Position numbers and translations under genes: made by a program. Positions 1 to 13,604 of a DNA stretch of 64,000 nt are shown piece after piece (within the stretch, counting starts at the first letter, position 1; every line of letters begins with the position of its first letter). The notes under the pieces were generated by a model, which ran no database searches, was not told the DNA's origin, and worked only from the letters and a program-made list of their open reading frames with translations. The stretch comes from Locusta migratoria (taxonomy: Eukaryota > Arthropoda > Insecta > Orthoptera > Acrididae), in assembly GCA_026315105.1 (NCBI GenBank), contig CM048744.1:971516221-971580220 (forward strand), in the 5' to 3' direction.

Positions 1-350
1 GTCGAACAGTAGTTATCCTTGGCGTGCAGCGATAGCTGCTGGGCGACAATGCTTAGATTTGAACATTTCTTGTTTGTTGGCCGGTGTGCGGCAGTCCCCG
101 CCGACCGCAGAGCGAGGCAGTAGCACGTCGACAGTGAGTCCGTAACCCGCGTTTAGCGGTGGGTAAAGTTTTGTCCATCAGTCGTATCGCATATTAGTTT
201 CGGTTGCAGTTGCGTATTGAAATGTTTCAGTGTAGACATGTAGACATTTATCATAGTGGCACGTGGTTATTAATCAGTGTATTTACAGAAAGAGTTATTA
301 ACTTTTGTCGTTCCATAATAAAGGAAGTTAACAAAATTTATTGTTGCGGG
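1..350. other. CpG-bearing left edge, unassigned
   Basis: The first 200 bases are richer in G+C and CpG than what follows, and a splice-donor-like GTGAGT occurs at 134-139. This could be a leader exon or the end of a retroelement. No ORF or motif decides between them. It is the only stretch upstream of the first USP39 exon that looks promoter-like. Confidence 0.2.
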
Positions 351-749
351 TCAACCCAGTAATTGTCCACATTCCATACCGTCAAACCATTGGAACAATG
401 ATTCAGGATTAATTAAACAGCAAATAGAATATAACGGCACCTTTGCCCATCGAGGATTAGGTGGTCGCAGCTGCGTCATTATATAGTGTTTCCATCGTAG
501 GGATTGGGAAAAGGAGAATAGGTCTTTGACAAGCCCAACATAGTTCAATCTGATGCATGGCTGAAGGTAAGACCTTTTGATAGTGCTCTGAGGTTTTTTT
601 GCCTCTGAATCTTGTGGAGTATTGGAAGGAAGTTTGGAGGGATGTGACAAGTTCAAAAGGTTTGCTAGGTATGGTCTGGGAGCTATGAGTCGTTCACAAT
701 GAGGAACATTGTGGGTGGGATAAGGATTGATTAGTGGTGCTCCAAGCAC
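351..749 (-). other. Unassigned 132-codon open frame
   Basis: The longest open frame of the left edge, Pro- and Leu-rich with no domain I recognise and no splice context. It may be a repeat remnant or chance. Listed only because 350-1740 has no other assigned content besides the CA microsatellite. Confidence 0.12.
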
Positions 750-1019
750 AGCAGTACAATGTCAACAGACAGTGTACTTTGTGAAGATGGTGTCTGGAGT
801 GCTCCTCCCGGTGCTGAAGAGCAAGGGACTCAATGTGAGGTGTGGGATGTATGTAGTTTGGATTACACATAACTGAAAAGTTCAGTGTATGGTCTCAGGC
901 AATAAAGGAAACAAGAGTTACAAGCAAATTACCTTAAATGGCCTTAAGTAATTGTCATTGCCTATAATATGCTTCTTGTGTAATCCCTTGAAACATTGAG
1001 GTCACACATTATAGGATCT

Positions 1020-1020
<1 letters not shown>

Positions 1021-1056
<36 letters not shown>
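1021..1056. repeat. (CA)18 microsatellite
   Basis: Uninterrupted CA dinucleotides directly visible. Confidence 0.95.
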
Positions 1057-1058
<2 letters not shown>

Positions 1059-1747
1059 TTTACTCTCTATTTCAACACCATACACTCGTACTAACACCCC
1101 ACTGATCTCCATTGCTGTTTTGTCTAATTCAAAACACAACTTGATGTTAATCCCTTGCTCCATTCCTCCATATTGCAATGACACGAGTTCTCACACTGTT
1201 AGCTGAGTTGCACTGAGAACCACTGCTTTACTGCAATGCTTTGCATGATAGGGGCCACTTGTTGACATGTCTCTCAAACTGTATGTGTGGACACCTCATC
1301 CTCACCTGCACAGTTTGTAAAACATAGGACCATTCACATACTTTTCAGACTCGTCTTGTAAATTGCAGAGGAAGTGGAGGAGGTGCCATTGAAGGCATTT
1401 ATGTGGAACTGCTCTAATTCACACGAAACAATGGAGTAATGTACTGCTTGTGATTGCTAGAAGGTACTCAATTTGTATGTGATTTTTAGGTGTTCAGAAA
1501 TGAAAAGGAAAAAAATACAGTCCGCGCAGACTATCAGTCCAAGTGTGACTATTGCAGGATTAAGTGTATCTATTTTATTTATAGTTTTTTTTTCTGTTCC
1601 ATAGGACCCAATTGAGGAGTGAGACTCCATGGTCATGTAACAGGTCAATACATTAATTGTTACACAAGAATGATAATAGAAAATTTTTAAGTAGTCCTAT
1701 CTTAAGACAAAGTGAAAAGAATCAATAAAGAAAAAAAATGAATGAGC

Positions 1748-3013
1748 TTAATTGTTTAACTTTTCTAGGGGTTTCTCGACAGAATAAAAGGAGTGAGCCA
1801 TGAGGTAACTCTTCAATTTAGATTTGAAAGCGTGTGGATTAGTGCTAAGATTCTTTAGTTCTTTTGGCAGCTTATTGAAAATGGATGCCACAGGATACTG
1901 TACACCTTTCTGCACAAGTGGCAAGGTGGTGTCATGCAAATGTAGATTCGACTTCTGTCTAGTATTCACCAAGTGAAAGCTACTAACTCGTGGGAGTAAG
2001 CTGATATTATTCATTTACATCTACATAGATACTCTGCAAATCACATTTAAGTGCCTGGCAGAGGGTTCATTAACCACTTTCATAACTTTACTCTACCGTT
2101 CCATTCTCTAATAGCGCGCGGGAAGAAAGAACACCTAAATCGTTCCGTTTTCGATCTGATTTCGCGTAATTCAAGTTCAGCGGATTTCTTTTAGTGGTCA
2201 GGTGTAGTACTTCACACTTTTCTTTATTTAGTGTCAATTGCCAATTTTCGCACCATGTAGAAATCTTGCCTAAATCACTTTGCAGTTGCTTTTGATCCTC
2301 TGTTGACTTAACTAACCGATAAACGACAGCATCATCCGCGAACAGTCTAAAGGAGCAACAAACGATATTAAAGAAAAGATTTATTGACACGCCAGAGTCA
2401 AAATTCCCAGACTACGCAAAAGGGATCGACATGACGTTAGTGAACTTACACCAGATATTGCTCGAACCGCCCGTTTTTGAGCCAGAAATATCCTTTTTGC
2501 ATCAGGCAAGTTACCCCAAAAAACAATGCCGTATGTCATAAGTGAGTGAAAGTAAGCATAATAGACTACTTTTCGTGTTGAAAAATCACTTATTTCAGAT
2601 ATTGTTCTAATGGTGAATATAGCAGAATTTAGTTTTGGAACAAGATCCTGAACATGGGCTTTCCATGACAGCTTACTGTCTCTATGAACACCTAGAAATT
2701 TGAACTGTTCAGTCTCACTTATCATATGCCCATTATGTGTAATCAAATTGTCAGCTGTCGTCAAATTGTGTGATAGAAATTGTAAAAACTGAGTTTTACT
2801 GTGATTTAACATCAACTTGTTTTCTATAAGCCATGAACTTATCTCTTGAACTGCATTATTTGATACTGTGTCAATATTACGAGCAACATCCTTCACTACC
2901 AAGTTGGTATCATCAGCAAACAAAAATATTTTACAGTCACCTGTTATACTCGAAGGCGTATCATTTGTATTAATAAGAAACAGCAATGGTCCCAAAACAA
3001 ACCCCCGGGGCAC
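1748..3013 (-). mobile_element. Decayed non-LTR retrotransposon (reverse transcriptase and C-terminus)
   Basis: On the minus strand 3013-2381 reads GPLLFLINTNDTPSS, LFADDTNLVV and FKFLGVHRDSKLSWKAH, and runs to RSLGILTLA. 2014-1748 continues as NTRQKSNLHLHD and FNKLPKELKNL. These are the palm (FADD), thumb and C-terminal segments of a jockey/CR1-like reverse transcriptase. The usual GVPQGS before GPLLF is degraded to MPRGFV. The two halves are separated by a second LINE fragment at about 2018-2380. Not functional. Confidence 0.8.
2018..2380 (-). mobile_element. LINE fragment inserted in the preceding LINE
   Basis: The minus strand reads RLFADDAVVYRLVKSTEDQK, then ISTWCENWQLTLNKEKCEVL: the FADD palm motif and the next block of another non-LTR reverse transcriptase. 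These are joined to what looks like the element's 3' end (ACATCTACATAG at 2018 on the plus strand). Palm and 3' end are too close together, so an internal deletion is likely. It splits the host element after its ILTLA motif. Confidence 0.7.
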
Positions 3014-3109
3014 CCCACACTTAATTGTGCCCTATTGCGATTGCACGTCATAGCCATTTTCTACACTGTGGAGAATTACTTTCTGTAATTACCTGTTTGG
3101 TTGTATGAA

Positions 3110-3290
3110 TGGTGTCTTTCTTCTGACATAGGTTAATGGCCAAAAGCTGAAATTATGTGTGGATGAATGCTTTTTTTATGTACGTGTTGCGGCTCGACAA
3201 ATATCTTTGCAGTGAGTTGCAAACTATATTGAGTTGCAAACTATATTGTTGAATTCCAACCTGAACTTTCCACTGATACCACTCAGTTGG
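3110..3290. repeat. Partial Penelope-type terminal repeat
   Basis: Contains TTGCAGTGAGTTGCAAACTA and a closing CCAACCTGAACTTTCCA. This matches the tails at 4380-4420, 16290-16347 and 24640-24690. A 21-base stretch of it is duplicated in tandem (around 3222-3250). Confidence 0.5.
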
Positions 3291-3510
3291 TGGAGAGACT
3301 GGCTAGTGCTTGTGTGAGGCATTGTGAGTGTTTTATGCTGTACATAAAAGCCTTGATTCACTCTCTGCTCCACATAGTTAACTTTTACCACCTTCACAAC
3401 AAAAGTGTGTTCACAACATTAATGCACTATGCTGTCCATTTTACACAATACAGAACCATGTAAATCTAAACATTTACTCACACATCAATGGAATGTAAGT
3501 ACACTGAAAT

Positions 3511-3525
3511 GGGGGGGGGGGGGGG
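3511..3525. repeat. G15 homopolymer
   Basis: Fifteen consecutive G on the plus strand. This is a likely assembly or length-variable position and a potential G-quadruplex. Confidence 0.9.
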
Positions 3526-4039
3526 ATAATGTTGGTCCCCTCCTTCTGGGTGCAACACTGTTTTTGTCATGCAGTGTATTGGAGTTATTTATTTATTTAT
3601 TATGCTGGAAAATCCCATAGGATTAGTAAATAAATAAATTATCATTTTTAGGTTATGTGCACAAATGTGTTGATGGATGGTGTATGGAAATGCATGCAGT
3701 TATGACAGTGCTCAGACTGGCCATTGTCAGTTTTCATGACCAGAGCCGCTACTATCCAGTTAAGTAGCTTGTCAGTTGGTCTCACAATTACTGAGTGCAA
3801 CCTGTTTGCCAACAGTGCTTGATACACATGGAAGCTCACCAGTGACATGATAAAGTGCTGAAGTTCTGATGAAGTGATGAGAACACATATATCCACTGTG
3901 ACACAGTTGTTTGCATACTATATCATCACTTATTAGGATATGGGGATTGCACTTACAAATAACAAGGAACAATTTTGGTGAAGCTTTTTATGAAAGATTT
4001 TTTTAATTATTTTTATTCTATTTTATTTTTCATTAAATA

Positions 4040-4425
4040 ATGGAAAGTCCAGGTTGCAATTAATAATATAGTGAGGACAGTTTACAACTCACCACAAAGA
4101 CGTGGCGACGAGCTGCGACAGGCACATACAAAAGACACACACATACAACACATTCAGCTATCAGCCATGGCCTTCTTCAGAAAATAGAACACTCACGCAA
4201 TCACAAAGACACGCAACACAGTCATACAACCATCACCTCCGACTGAGGTGATAGTTATATGACTGTGTTGTGTGCCTGTGTGATTGCGTTAGTGTTCTAG
4301 TTTCTGAAGAAGGCCATGGCCGATAGCTGAATGTGTTGTATGTGTGTGTCTTTTGTATGTGCCCGTCGCAGCTCGTCGCCACGTCTTTGCGGTGAGTTGT
4401 AAACTGTCCTTAATATTATTATTAT
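4040..4425. repeat. Hairpin element (Penelope-type terminal repeat), arms about 165 bp
   Basis: Arm 4072-4238 (GGACAGTTTACAACTCACC and onward) is the near-exact reverse complement of 4249-4412, with a loop of about 10 bases. Both arms contain the GCCATGGCC(T/G) segment next to TTCTTCAGAAA. Related arms flank the composite at 13356-16347. Confidence 0.85.
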
Positions 4426-4955
4426 TATTTTGAAAAATGCATGAAAAGCTATTTTAAAGTTTTCTCCAGCAAAAGTATTATTAAAATAACTGCATATACA
4501 TAACTACACTATTTGAAGGCAAGTTAACTACAAATACTTAGTCTCAATGTGGCAGAGGTGTTCATTTGGGTGTCCACATGATTGTGTTTGTGTGTGATTG
4601 TATGTACTTTTGTTAGGGAAAGAGCAAGGCCTTGAGTGATGCAGTGTGAATATTGTAAATGAAACTTAGTCTGCAAATATGTGTGTGTATTTAATAGCTT
4701 TTAATAACTTTAATAACTTTTCAGCGTCATTGAAGTCACACTGTACATGAAATGTGGCCTCCAATAAAAAAATTGTTACCTAACCAGATTTTCGCAGCAC
4801 ACCATTTAAATTGACACAGTGTGAATTCTTTTTATCTGATGCATGTTTCTGTGCTCCACACATGAATTAGCTACAGGCCATAGCGTGTTTTATGTATTAA
4901 CCAAAAATAGCAATGCTTAGTATTATTGACTGATCTATAATACTACCTTTTGCAG

Positions 4956-5111
4956 AACCTTCAAAAGATCAACTACGAACTCATCGTCTGTGTCCATACT
5001 TGGACACTATAAACCGACAGGTTCTGGATTTTGACTTTGAAAAATTATGCTCTGTATCCCTGTCAAGGATCAATGTCTATGCTTGCTTGGTGTGTGGGAA
5101 GTATTTTCAAG
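4956..5111 (+). CDS. USP39: USP39 exon (first in window): start of UBP zinc finger
   Basis: Acceptor TTTTGCAG precedes 4956. The exon begins with two bases of a split codon and reads PSKDQLRTHRLCPYLDTIN, then FDFEKLCSVSLSRINVYACLVCGKYFQ. It ends in phase 1 before a GTGAAG donor. The cysteines and LVCGKYF are the first half of the UBP zinc finger of USP39. The preceding exon must end with one base of a codon. Confidence 0.95.
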
Positions 5112-7459
5112 GTGAAGTAGATAAGTTAGTTGATTTTTATGTTTTAATAGTTGAAAGCATTGTAATAATTATACAGTAATTATTGTTTTGGATAGAAACT
5201 AATATCTAGAAACACATCTATTTTGTAGATAGAAAAGAAACTATCTAAATGAATGCAGTCCTCCTCACACGTTTCTTGAATGAAAAGAATTAGCAGTTCA
5301 TGTTATTAAATGGATGGTTTAAAATTAATCAGTTTTTATGGATTATCGTTCTAGGCAGAGGGACAAACACACATGCTTACACACATAGTGTTGCTGAGAG
5401 CCACCATGTGTTTCTCAACCTTCATACATTGAAGTTTTACTGTCTGCCAGATAACTATGAAATTATCGGTAAGTATTATTAGTAACATTTGACACATATT
5501 CATTTCTGTTTGATGTGGAAATACTGACTGTGTAAATTTCACTTCCTACAGATTCCTCACTTGATGATATAAAATATGTCCTGAACCCGACCTTTACTTC
5601 AGAGCAGATCACTGCCATGGACACAAGTGACAAATTATCCAGGGCAATTGATGGAACAATGTACATTCCAGGAATTGTAGGCCTTAACAATATAAAAGCT
5701 AACGACTACTGCAATGTTATTTTGCAGGTGAATCTCATTTGTTTGATTTCTTAAATAACATTGTAGCTTAGCGTTATTTGAACTATTATTATAATTGTTC
5801 ATTATTTTCTATTGCTGTTCACAGAATATGTCATCTCCCTGCCACCTCTCTTTTAAATATTTATCCAAAGGGATATCCACATTTTTCTGTATTGATTGTA
5901 AAGGATCATTTATGCCGCGGTGGATTGGTCGCGCATGCTGGAGCGCCGTGTTGTGGTGTGCGCGGCTGTCCGCCATCGGGGGTTCGAATCTCCCCTCGGG
6001 CTTGGATGTTTATGTCGTCTTTAGTATAAGGTAGTTCATAAGTAGTTTGTAAGTTTAGGGACTGATGACCCCACAGTTAAGTCCCTTAAGCTTCACAAAC
6101 ATTTGAACATTTAGATCAGTTATTTGTATTGTGAATTAGTGGCAGTGTTTTATTACTCCTCCTCACAACTGTTTTTCCAGGCGGTCACTGAAACACATTC
6201 TTTTAATATACTGTTGTGAAGCAAACAATACATAACCACCACTCCTTGCAAAAGAACAAAATGCTGGATACTCTCATACATAGAGCAAACACCATTTCAT
6301 ATGAATAGTCTGATGGAAGAGCTACACCACCTTGAATTTGTCTTTTATGAGAATGGATACACCACCAGCTGATATTTTGATGCCCCTACAACAAAAGAAC
6401 ATCAAGAATGCCACAGAAGACAAGAACCCAGAAGAAGAAGAAGAAGAAGAAACATCCAAAATTGACAATCTACTGTAGAAACACACTATAATATGAGTTT
6501 TCTATGCTCAAGCCAAAGTTGGTACCCTATTAGGGATGTTCAAAGATTATCTGAAAATCAGAAAATTTGGGCTGTACCAGGTCCTAAGTAAAAGCTAAAT
6601 TGGGCAAACAGCCACACTGTTGCAGATCTCTATTAAGAACACAAGTGGCATACCTGCTTAATGCATCCCACCAAGTCAAGAACAGCAGAATGCTGCATTG
6701 AGAATTTCCATTCAAGACATTATCATATGTGTGATGGATTACTTAATAAATACATACACAGGTTTCCAACTGAGTATAACATGAGAGCTAGTTTTAAGCT
6801 TAATGAAAGGAAATCATGCCATCTACATGTGAGATATAACAAAGACAGCAGTTGCCAAACTGAACTTCATCCCTACACTATCACAGCTGCAAACTTCCCC
6901 CCACCTCAGAGCATGGTGAAGATCCTATAAGATCCAAACCTTGGACCAGCAGGCGTAACCCTGCAGACTCTTCATTCCACTAGTACCACCGGATGATAGC
7001 GGACTGGTTATTCACCTGAATATTGTATAACTTTGACAATTTGATCAGGCAGTACTTCGGAGAACCCTGGAAGCATAATGTATGTTAGGAAAGCCTCAGA
7101 TTGCATTTCCTGAAGGCAGTAAAATGAAGCAAATAAAAGGTTTATTAAAAAAAGCCTTTGACCTATGTTTCAATGTTTATAAAAATACCTTCAGAATGAT
7201 ATCTAGCCACTTTTTATATAATGCTAGAAAATAAGAAAATTGTGTCGTTATAAAGAAACTTGTCGATAATAAAGTTGGATCTTTCAGTAAAATACCAGTG
7301 ATATAAAAACACAATTAAAAACCATATTACATAAATTTCAGCTGATGGTCATTCTAGAAGAACAGCAAGGAAAAGATGGTATATAAGAAGCAATGTAGTG
7401 AACATAATGTGGATGAGCAACAACTTTGAGGCATTTGGTGACAGATGTAGGACCCTTGT

Positions 7460-7539
<80 letters not shown>

Positions 7540-10500
7540 TGCTGTTTACTTAATGCGAATATGTATTATTATTTTGCAGGCATTGTCTCATGTGACACCA
7601 CTACGAAATTATTTTCTACGTGAAATTAATTATGCACGTATAAAGAGGCCACCGGGTGACAGTTCATTCTTATTGGTACAGAGGTTTGGAGAGCTTATGA
7701 GGAAGCTCTGGAACCCTCGTAATTTTAAGGCTCATGTATCTCCCCATGAAATGCTTCAAGCTGTGGTCCTGTGGAGCAAAAAGAAGTTTCAGTTCATTGA
7801 ACAAGGTAAGAGGTAATATACAGTACCTGATAAAAAAAGTGATGCATGCAGGAGGAGTGGTATAATATTATACCATTTCAGTATACATGCATAGTGATGC
7901 GTTGATGTGTGAGTAAACAATTAAATTTACATGACTCTATTATGTGTAAAATGTCCATCACAGTGCATTTGTGATATCACTGCCATCTTGTGATGTTGGT
8001 ACCAGTCAACTGCCTTGAGTCAGACACTGAAGCAAGATTTTTCAATAAGTACAAAGTACGATCATACCCTGCAGGCGCATTAGACAGCCTAGCCCCCGAA
8101 TGCATTTTACAAAGACTGCATCATTCAACCGCATGAGGTGAGGTGTTCATGTCATACAGAAGTCACAGTGTCCGATGTGGGGACATGAGGACTCCCAGTC
8201 ACATTGTACAAGTTCAAGTTAACCAAGCACTACCATTCCAGTGCGGTGTGTACTCTCATATGGTGCAATAAGCAATATCTTGTCCCGTGATCTCGGGACC
8301 CATCATCAGCGAACATTTACTGGAGGCCTTACAACATCCTTTGTGTTTCTGTAGAGTGCCTCAACAACTCTCATCTGCTGTAATGGAGTTCTAGCACCCC
8401 ATGTGTATGTTGCTGTGATACCAGAACACCAATGCCAGTGATTGGAGTGGTTCTCACACCCTACCTATATTGTGGAGAGATGAGTAGATGTAATCCCTGG
8501 CATTGTTGTGTGGAGAGCCATAGGACATGTATTCAGTCACCTCTAGTCGTGCTTCGACAGACATTGATGCACTGCAATATGTCACAGATGCTCTGCACAT
8601 CCTACGCCTAATATCACAGCACCCGGGGATAGTTTTTCAACAGAATAATAGACGTTCAAACACAGCACACGAGTTTATAGGCATGCCTACAGCATGTTGG
8701 GGCCCCACCCTGGCCAGCAAGGTCCCTGGGCCTCTCCTTCATTGAGGGCATGTGGGGTGACAGTGGAAGAGCCCTCTGTCCCTGCACCAACCCGTGGGAT
8801 ATGGACAGACAGCTGCATCAACAGTAGTTAAACTTATCTCGGTGGAGGATCCGAAGCCTGTTTGACACCATTCTGAATCACATAAGGGCACTTGTTGTGG
8901 CCACAGGGAATGCCCTTGTTACCAAACGCTTTACCTTTAGATGCCAGCGGTCTCATCCCTTATTTAGCCGTCGGCTGATTTGCAGCAGACACCCTCTTCA
9001 TACTTCTGATTAGAAGCGACATATAGTATTTTGAGTTTTCTCTGCGCATTTTCGTTTCAGTTTGTAAATTTATACTGTTCTCTCGTGTATATTAGATTCA
9101 GATTCATGTTTTAAGAAACAGTGTAGTCTTCTTTTGAGTGCATCATGACAGTCGTTTTTGTTTTTTCGGCAATGTAATCATGAATAGGGACTGTGACTGC
9201 TATGTACAGATGCAGTCTGAGCTGGTGACGCTTTGCTTTCAGCTTCAAGCTGTGTTAACCTCGAACTGACTCCCATCGTCTCCACTGATTGGCCTGTGGG
9301 AGTGACATGCCCTGATGTTGCCAGCAATGAGGCAGACACCCCACCCTTGGTTGCGTGGAAGGTTGCTCCAGTGCATGATAGGTGGCACAAGACATTCCGG
9401 GGGACCGATCGTGCAGCCTCCCCGGTTCGTCTTGCAAACAGGTTTGAGGCGCTATCTGTTCAGGACAACGTTCCTGAGCCGGATGGTGTCTCTAATTCTG
9501 AGGTCACTATTCAATTTTCGTGTCAGATGCATGGTTAAGCCGTTATTTTCATTTAAATTTCGAGCTGTCAAAAGACGATTGCAAAGGCCCACTTTGTGTT
9601 CCTACCGTAACCTAAAGTGGGCCAAAATAGAAATTGGATAACTTACCCAAAGCACAGGCCCGTCGACAGACACAAATAAAATCACACACAAACACACATA
9701 CAAGTTTTCGCCACCGCTGGTAGCTTCCACTCTTGGGATTGGAATGATTCCTTTTCCACTTTCTTAAAACCCGTATCTTTCCCTTTCTCCTCTCCTTCCT
9801 TCCTCTTTTTCCTGAAGAAGCTGCCAGTGGTGGCAAAAGCTTGAATGTTTGGGTGTGTTTTTATTTGTGTCTGTCGGTGAGCCTGTGCTTTGGCTAAGTC
9901 AAACAATCTTATTTAGTCTGAATTTGTGTCAGACAAGAATTTTAACCCAAATCTCCTCCTTATTAGGCAGATGTACTGCCCCCTTCACTAGATGGACACA
10001 CAGGTCACCACAGCTGCACAGATGACCCTAGCACACCTCCCATCAGATCCAAATCTGCAACTTATCCACTCATTAATGCTCATTATATCTGTTTCTCTCA
10101 GTATTGTGCCGACTCCTATGAGAGTGTGAGCTTGGTATGTATCTGATTACTTCTTATATATGCAGCTGCTATGAATTGAGGCAAAAAGGAATTAGACATT
10201 AGCTACGAGTGGACATTGAATGTCATCAATGGGGAAACTTGAAAGCTGGCATGATAAAGTAGTCTGTGCAGTTGTGGTGAACAGCTAACTACTCTCTAAG
10301 CAGGATACCCCAGTTTGAATCCCAGTATGGCATAAATTTTAATCTTCCTCCATTTATGTATTTAAAGATCCACTGGCAACAAATATCTTGGATTTCCATT
10401 GAGTCTTGAATATTATTTCAAGTTTATCATACTCTTATTAAGTCTGTCGATACTATATTATTTTATTAGCTCTTGTAAGATTTATTTATGCATGAAATTT

Positions 10501-13500
10501 CTTGCTTGTTCTTAGGTGACCCTATAGACTTTCTGTCCTGGTTTCTGAATGCTTTACACTTAGCACTGAATGGTACAAAGAAGCCAGATTCTTCTATTGT
10601 GTACCGCTCCTTTCTTGGATCGATGAGAATTTACACCCGCAAGATTCCACCTATAGAACTGGAAGAGGAGCAAAAGAGTGCTCTGTTGCTGACAGATGAG
10701 TATCAAGAGAAGGTGACAGATTCACCATTTCTTTATCTCACATGTGACCTACCACCTCCACCACTGTTCAAGGATGAATTCCGAGAGAACATTATTCCAC
10801 AGGTATAATATTATTTGTTGAAAATGCAACTTCTATTGTTGTGCTTGCAAAGTTGAAATAGTATTTTACTCATTGTTATGATTTTATACAAGGGCTGTCC
10901 AGAAAGTAACCTTTATTTATGATGAGCATGAAAAGTAGTGGGGGTACCATCACTATTTTGACATCAGCTTGTCCACTGGTTCAGTATGCTCCTACCTGTG
11001 CAAGGCGGAACATTGTAATGTTGCATGATTGCGGACAACATGAGTGTCCTAATAGCAGAATCCACAAACTGAGTTATAAGTTTTCTTCAGGTGAAATACC
11101 ACTGAGCAAGCAAAATGTATTGAGAGTTATGTGCTGTTAATGATCCAGACATTATAAATGAAGGTGTTATGCATAAAAGGGTATGAATGTTAAAAAAAAA
11201 AAATATATGGAAGAACAAATGTTCAAATTAAAGACAGGAGCAATTGGCCTTCACTTGCCAGTGATAACCTAGTGAACAAAGTCCATGAAAATGTTCTTGA
11301 AAATTATTTGTTGATAATTGTGGAACTTTCTGCTGATTTTCCTGAAATTTCTTGGAATCTGTTGTAGTAAATCATGGCTGAAAAACTGGACTATGTAAGG
11401 GGACCGTTTCGTAGGCACACTTGAAGTCTGCAATTCTGTGGTAAATCATGCACATGTGCGGGTATCGTGTTGTGTTGACAGATACTGAGTCGTCGTAGTT
11501 CCGTGGTTAATCAATAAATAGTGGCACCTCTCATCTGCCAAATGAATGTCTGGCTGCTCGCTTTGTGTATACACACGTCACTGGAAAATCCAGGCCGTTA
11601 AGAGACGCAGTGGCAAACGACGGGAGAAGCCCTGTTTGACCTTGGAGAAATATGCAATAAACCACTTAAAATTAATAGCTGTTGATCCATATATGATACA
11701 AAGGAGTGCTTAGTCTCAATTTAAAGATATAGACTAGACTGATGCTCTGATCTAAATGCACCTCCTGTTATTTTAATAGACTAACCAGCAGGCAATACAG
11801 TGGTAACATACTGCTTCTCCAAGCAAGTCAAAGAGAGCCTACCAGATAGTTTCAGCAAAGAAAGTCAAGGTTACTGTTTTTTTAGGTTTCTGAGGATATC
11901 TTATTTGTTGATTTTCTGAAACATGATACCACAATATCACGGCAGTCTACTGCAAAACTTTAAAAAGACTAAGAAGAGCAAGTCAGAACAAAATGCCAGA
12001 TATAAGAAGACAAGTGTCATTGTCTTCTTATACATGGCGTTTTGTTTTTTCATGACAATGCTTGCCCTTGCATAGCAAAAACAAAAACTGTACTGTTGGT
12101 GGGGTTTAAACGGGACATTTTGGACCATCACCAATCTCAAACTTGGCCCCAAGCGACTTCCATCTGTTTCAGTACATGAAAAAATTATTGCATCTCTGTG
12201 CTGTATTAGTGATAAGGAGCTTCGAAATGCTATGGCAAGTTTTTCAGATTCGTTATATTCTAGTTGCATCATTCAAATTTAAAATGCCATTTGACCAAAC
12301 ACTTTGGTCTCTTCATTGGGTGTAGTTATTAGTTTTGCTGCTGTGTGTGCAACAGTGTTTTTTTAACTTGCAACTAACTTACTGGAATGTTAAAAGTGTC
12401 TTGTTCAACTAATAATCTGAGGAAACACACTTCTCTAAGAGATGAACAGATTTGTGAGACATCATTTGTCTGCCTGACATTTTCTGATCTCAAAAGTCTT
12501 AAATTTAGTACTTGGAAGTAAGCCATTTTTACAGTTATATATATATCATATCAGTACAATTTTTTATGTGCAAAATGGCTTCATTTGAAGAGAGAAATGT
12601 TTTGACATTGCATTAACATGGGTAGCAGCAGCTAATAGAGAATTTTATAAATTTTCTCACAAATCACCAATTAAGTTTTTCTCAATTATCCTGATTTGTT
12701 TCAATGAAGTAACTTTTTTTAGAAAAGTACGTCTCACACTGATCTATTTAACTACTTGATATCCCATTTGTCCACTTCTCACTTTTTGTTTGGCTCTGGC
12801 ATATGGCAAAAAATTTCTCCGAATCTGTGATTAAATTTTATTCATTTATTTATTCCCCATTTTTTATTTTGGCAATGAAAATTCAGACCAATTTTTTTCT
12901 CAGATCATTTAAGCTTTTTGTGATTAATAATTAATCAAGTAATTCCTTGTGTTAAAAACTAACATAATGTTGAGCAGTTACCCTGCCCATTTCTCACTCT
13001 TTGTTCGGCTATGAAAATTCAGACAAAATCATGTTTTTTATTGGCAGTTATGTTTTATTACAATCATACTTGACCAAAAACCTTCACTCCTGATCTGGGG
13101 AGAAACTGTTTGCACAATAGTTAGCATTACTTGATAACAGAAGACACAGATTACACTATTGTTACTGAATAGAAAGTAGCCTAGTACAGGAATTTTTTGT
13201 TATAAAACACTGTTTAAAGATTGAAATTCAGCTGCACATTTAAATTTATGTGTCTTTAGCCTTGTTTTAACAGGCAGGTGGAATATTTAATTGTCTTTTC
13301 AGACCACACCTCATTGATACCTTAAGATTCAGTGGTAAGTATGTTTAATAAAGAGCAGTTTACAACTCACCGGAAAGACGTGACGACTAGCTGTGACAGG
13401 CACATAAAAAGGCCACACACAACAACACTAAGCTATTGGACATGGCCTTCTTCAGAAAATAGAACATCACACAATCACACAGGCATTCAACACAATCACA

Positions 13501-13565
13501 CAACCATCATCTCCGGCTGCTGCACTCCAAATCACGCTCAGGACAAATGCGCTTGTGCGCCCTCC

Positions 13566-13604
<39 letters not shown>

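Noticed and set aside
130..140. USP39 first exon donor at the left edge
   Set aside because: GTGAGT at 134 is a fair donor, but no frame before it encodes the basic/RS-type N-terminus expected. Left as unassigned.
1002..1184. Small ORF with a poly-Val/Cys stretch
   Set aside because: It is the translation of the CA microsatellite.
4200..4300. CRISPR-like or bacterial palindromic array
   Set aside because: It is a single two-armed hairpin with no spacers, in an insect-type sequence.
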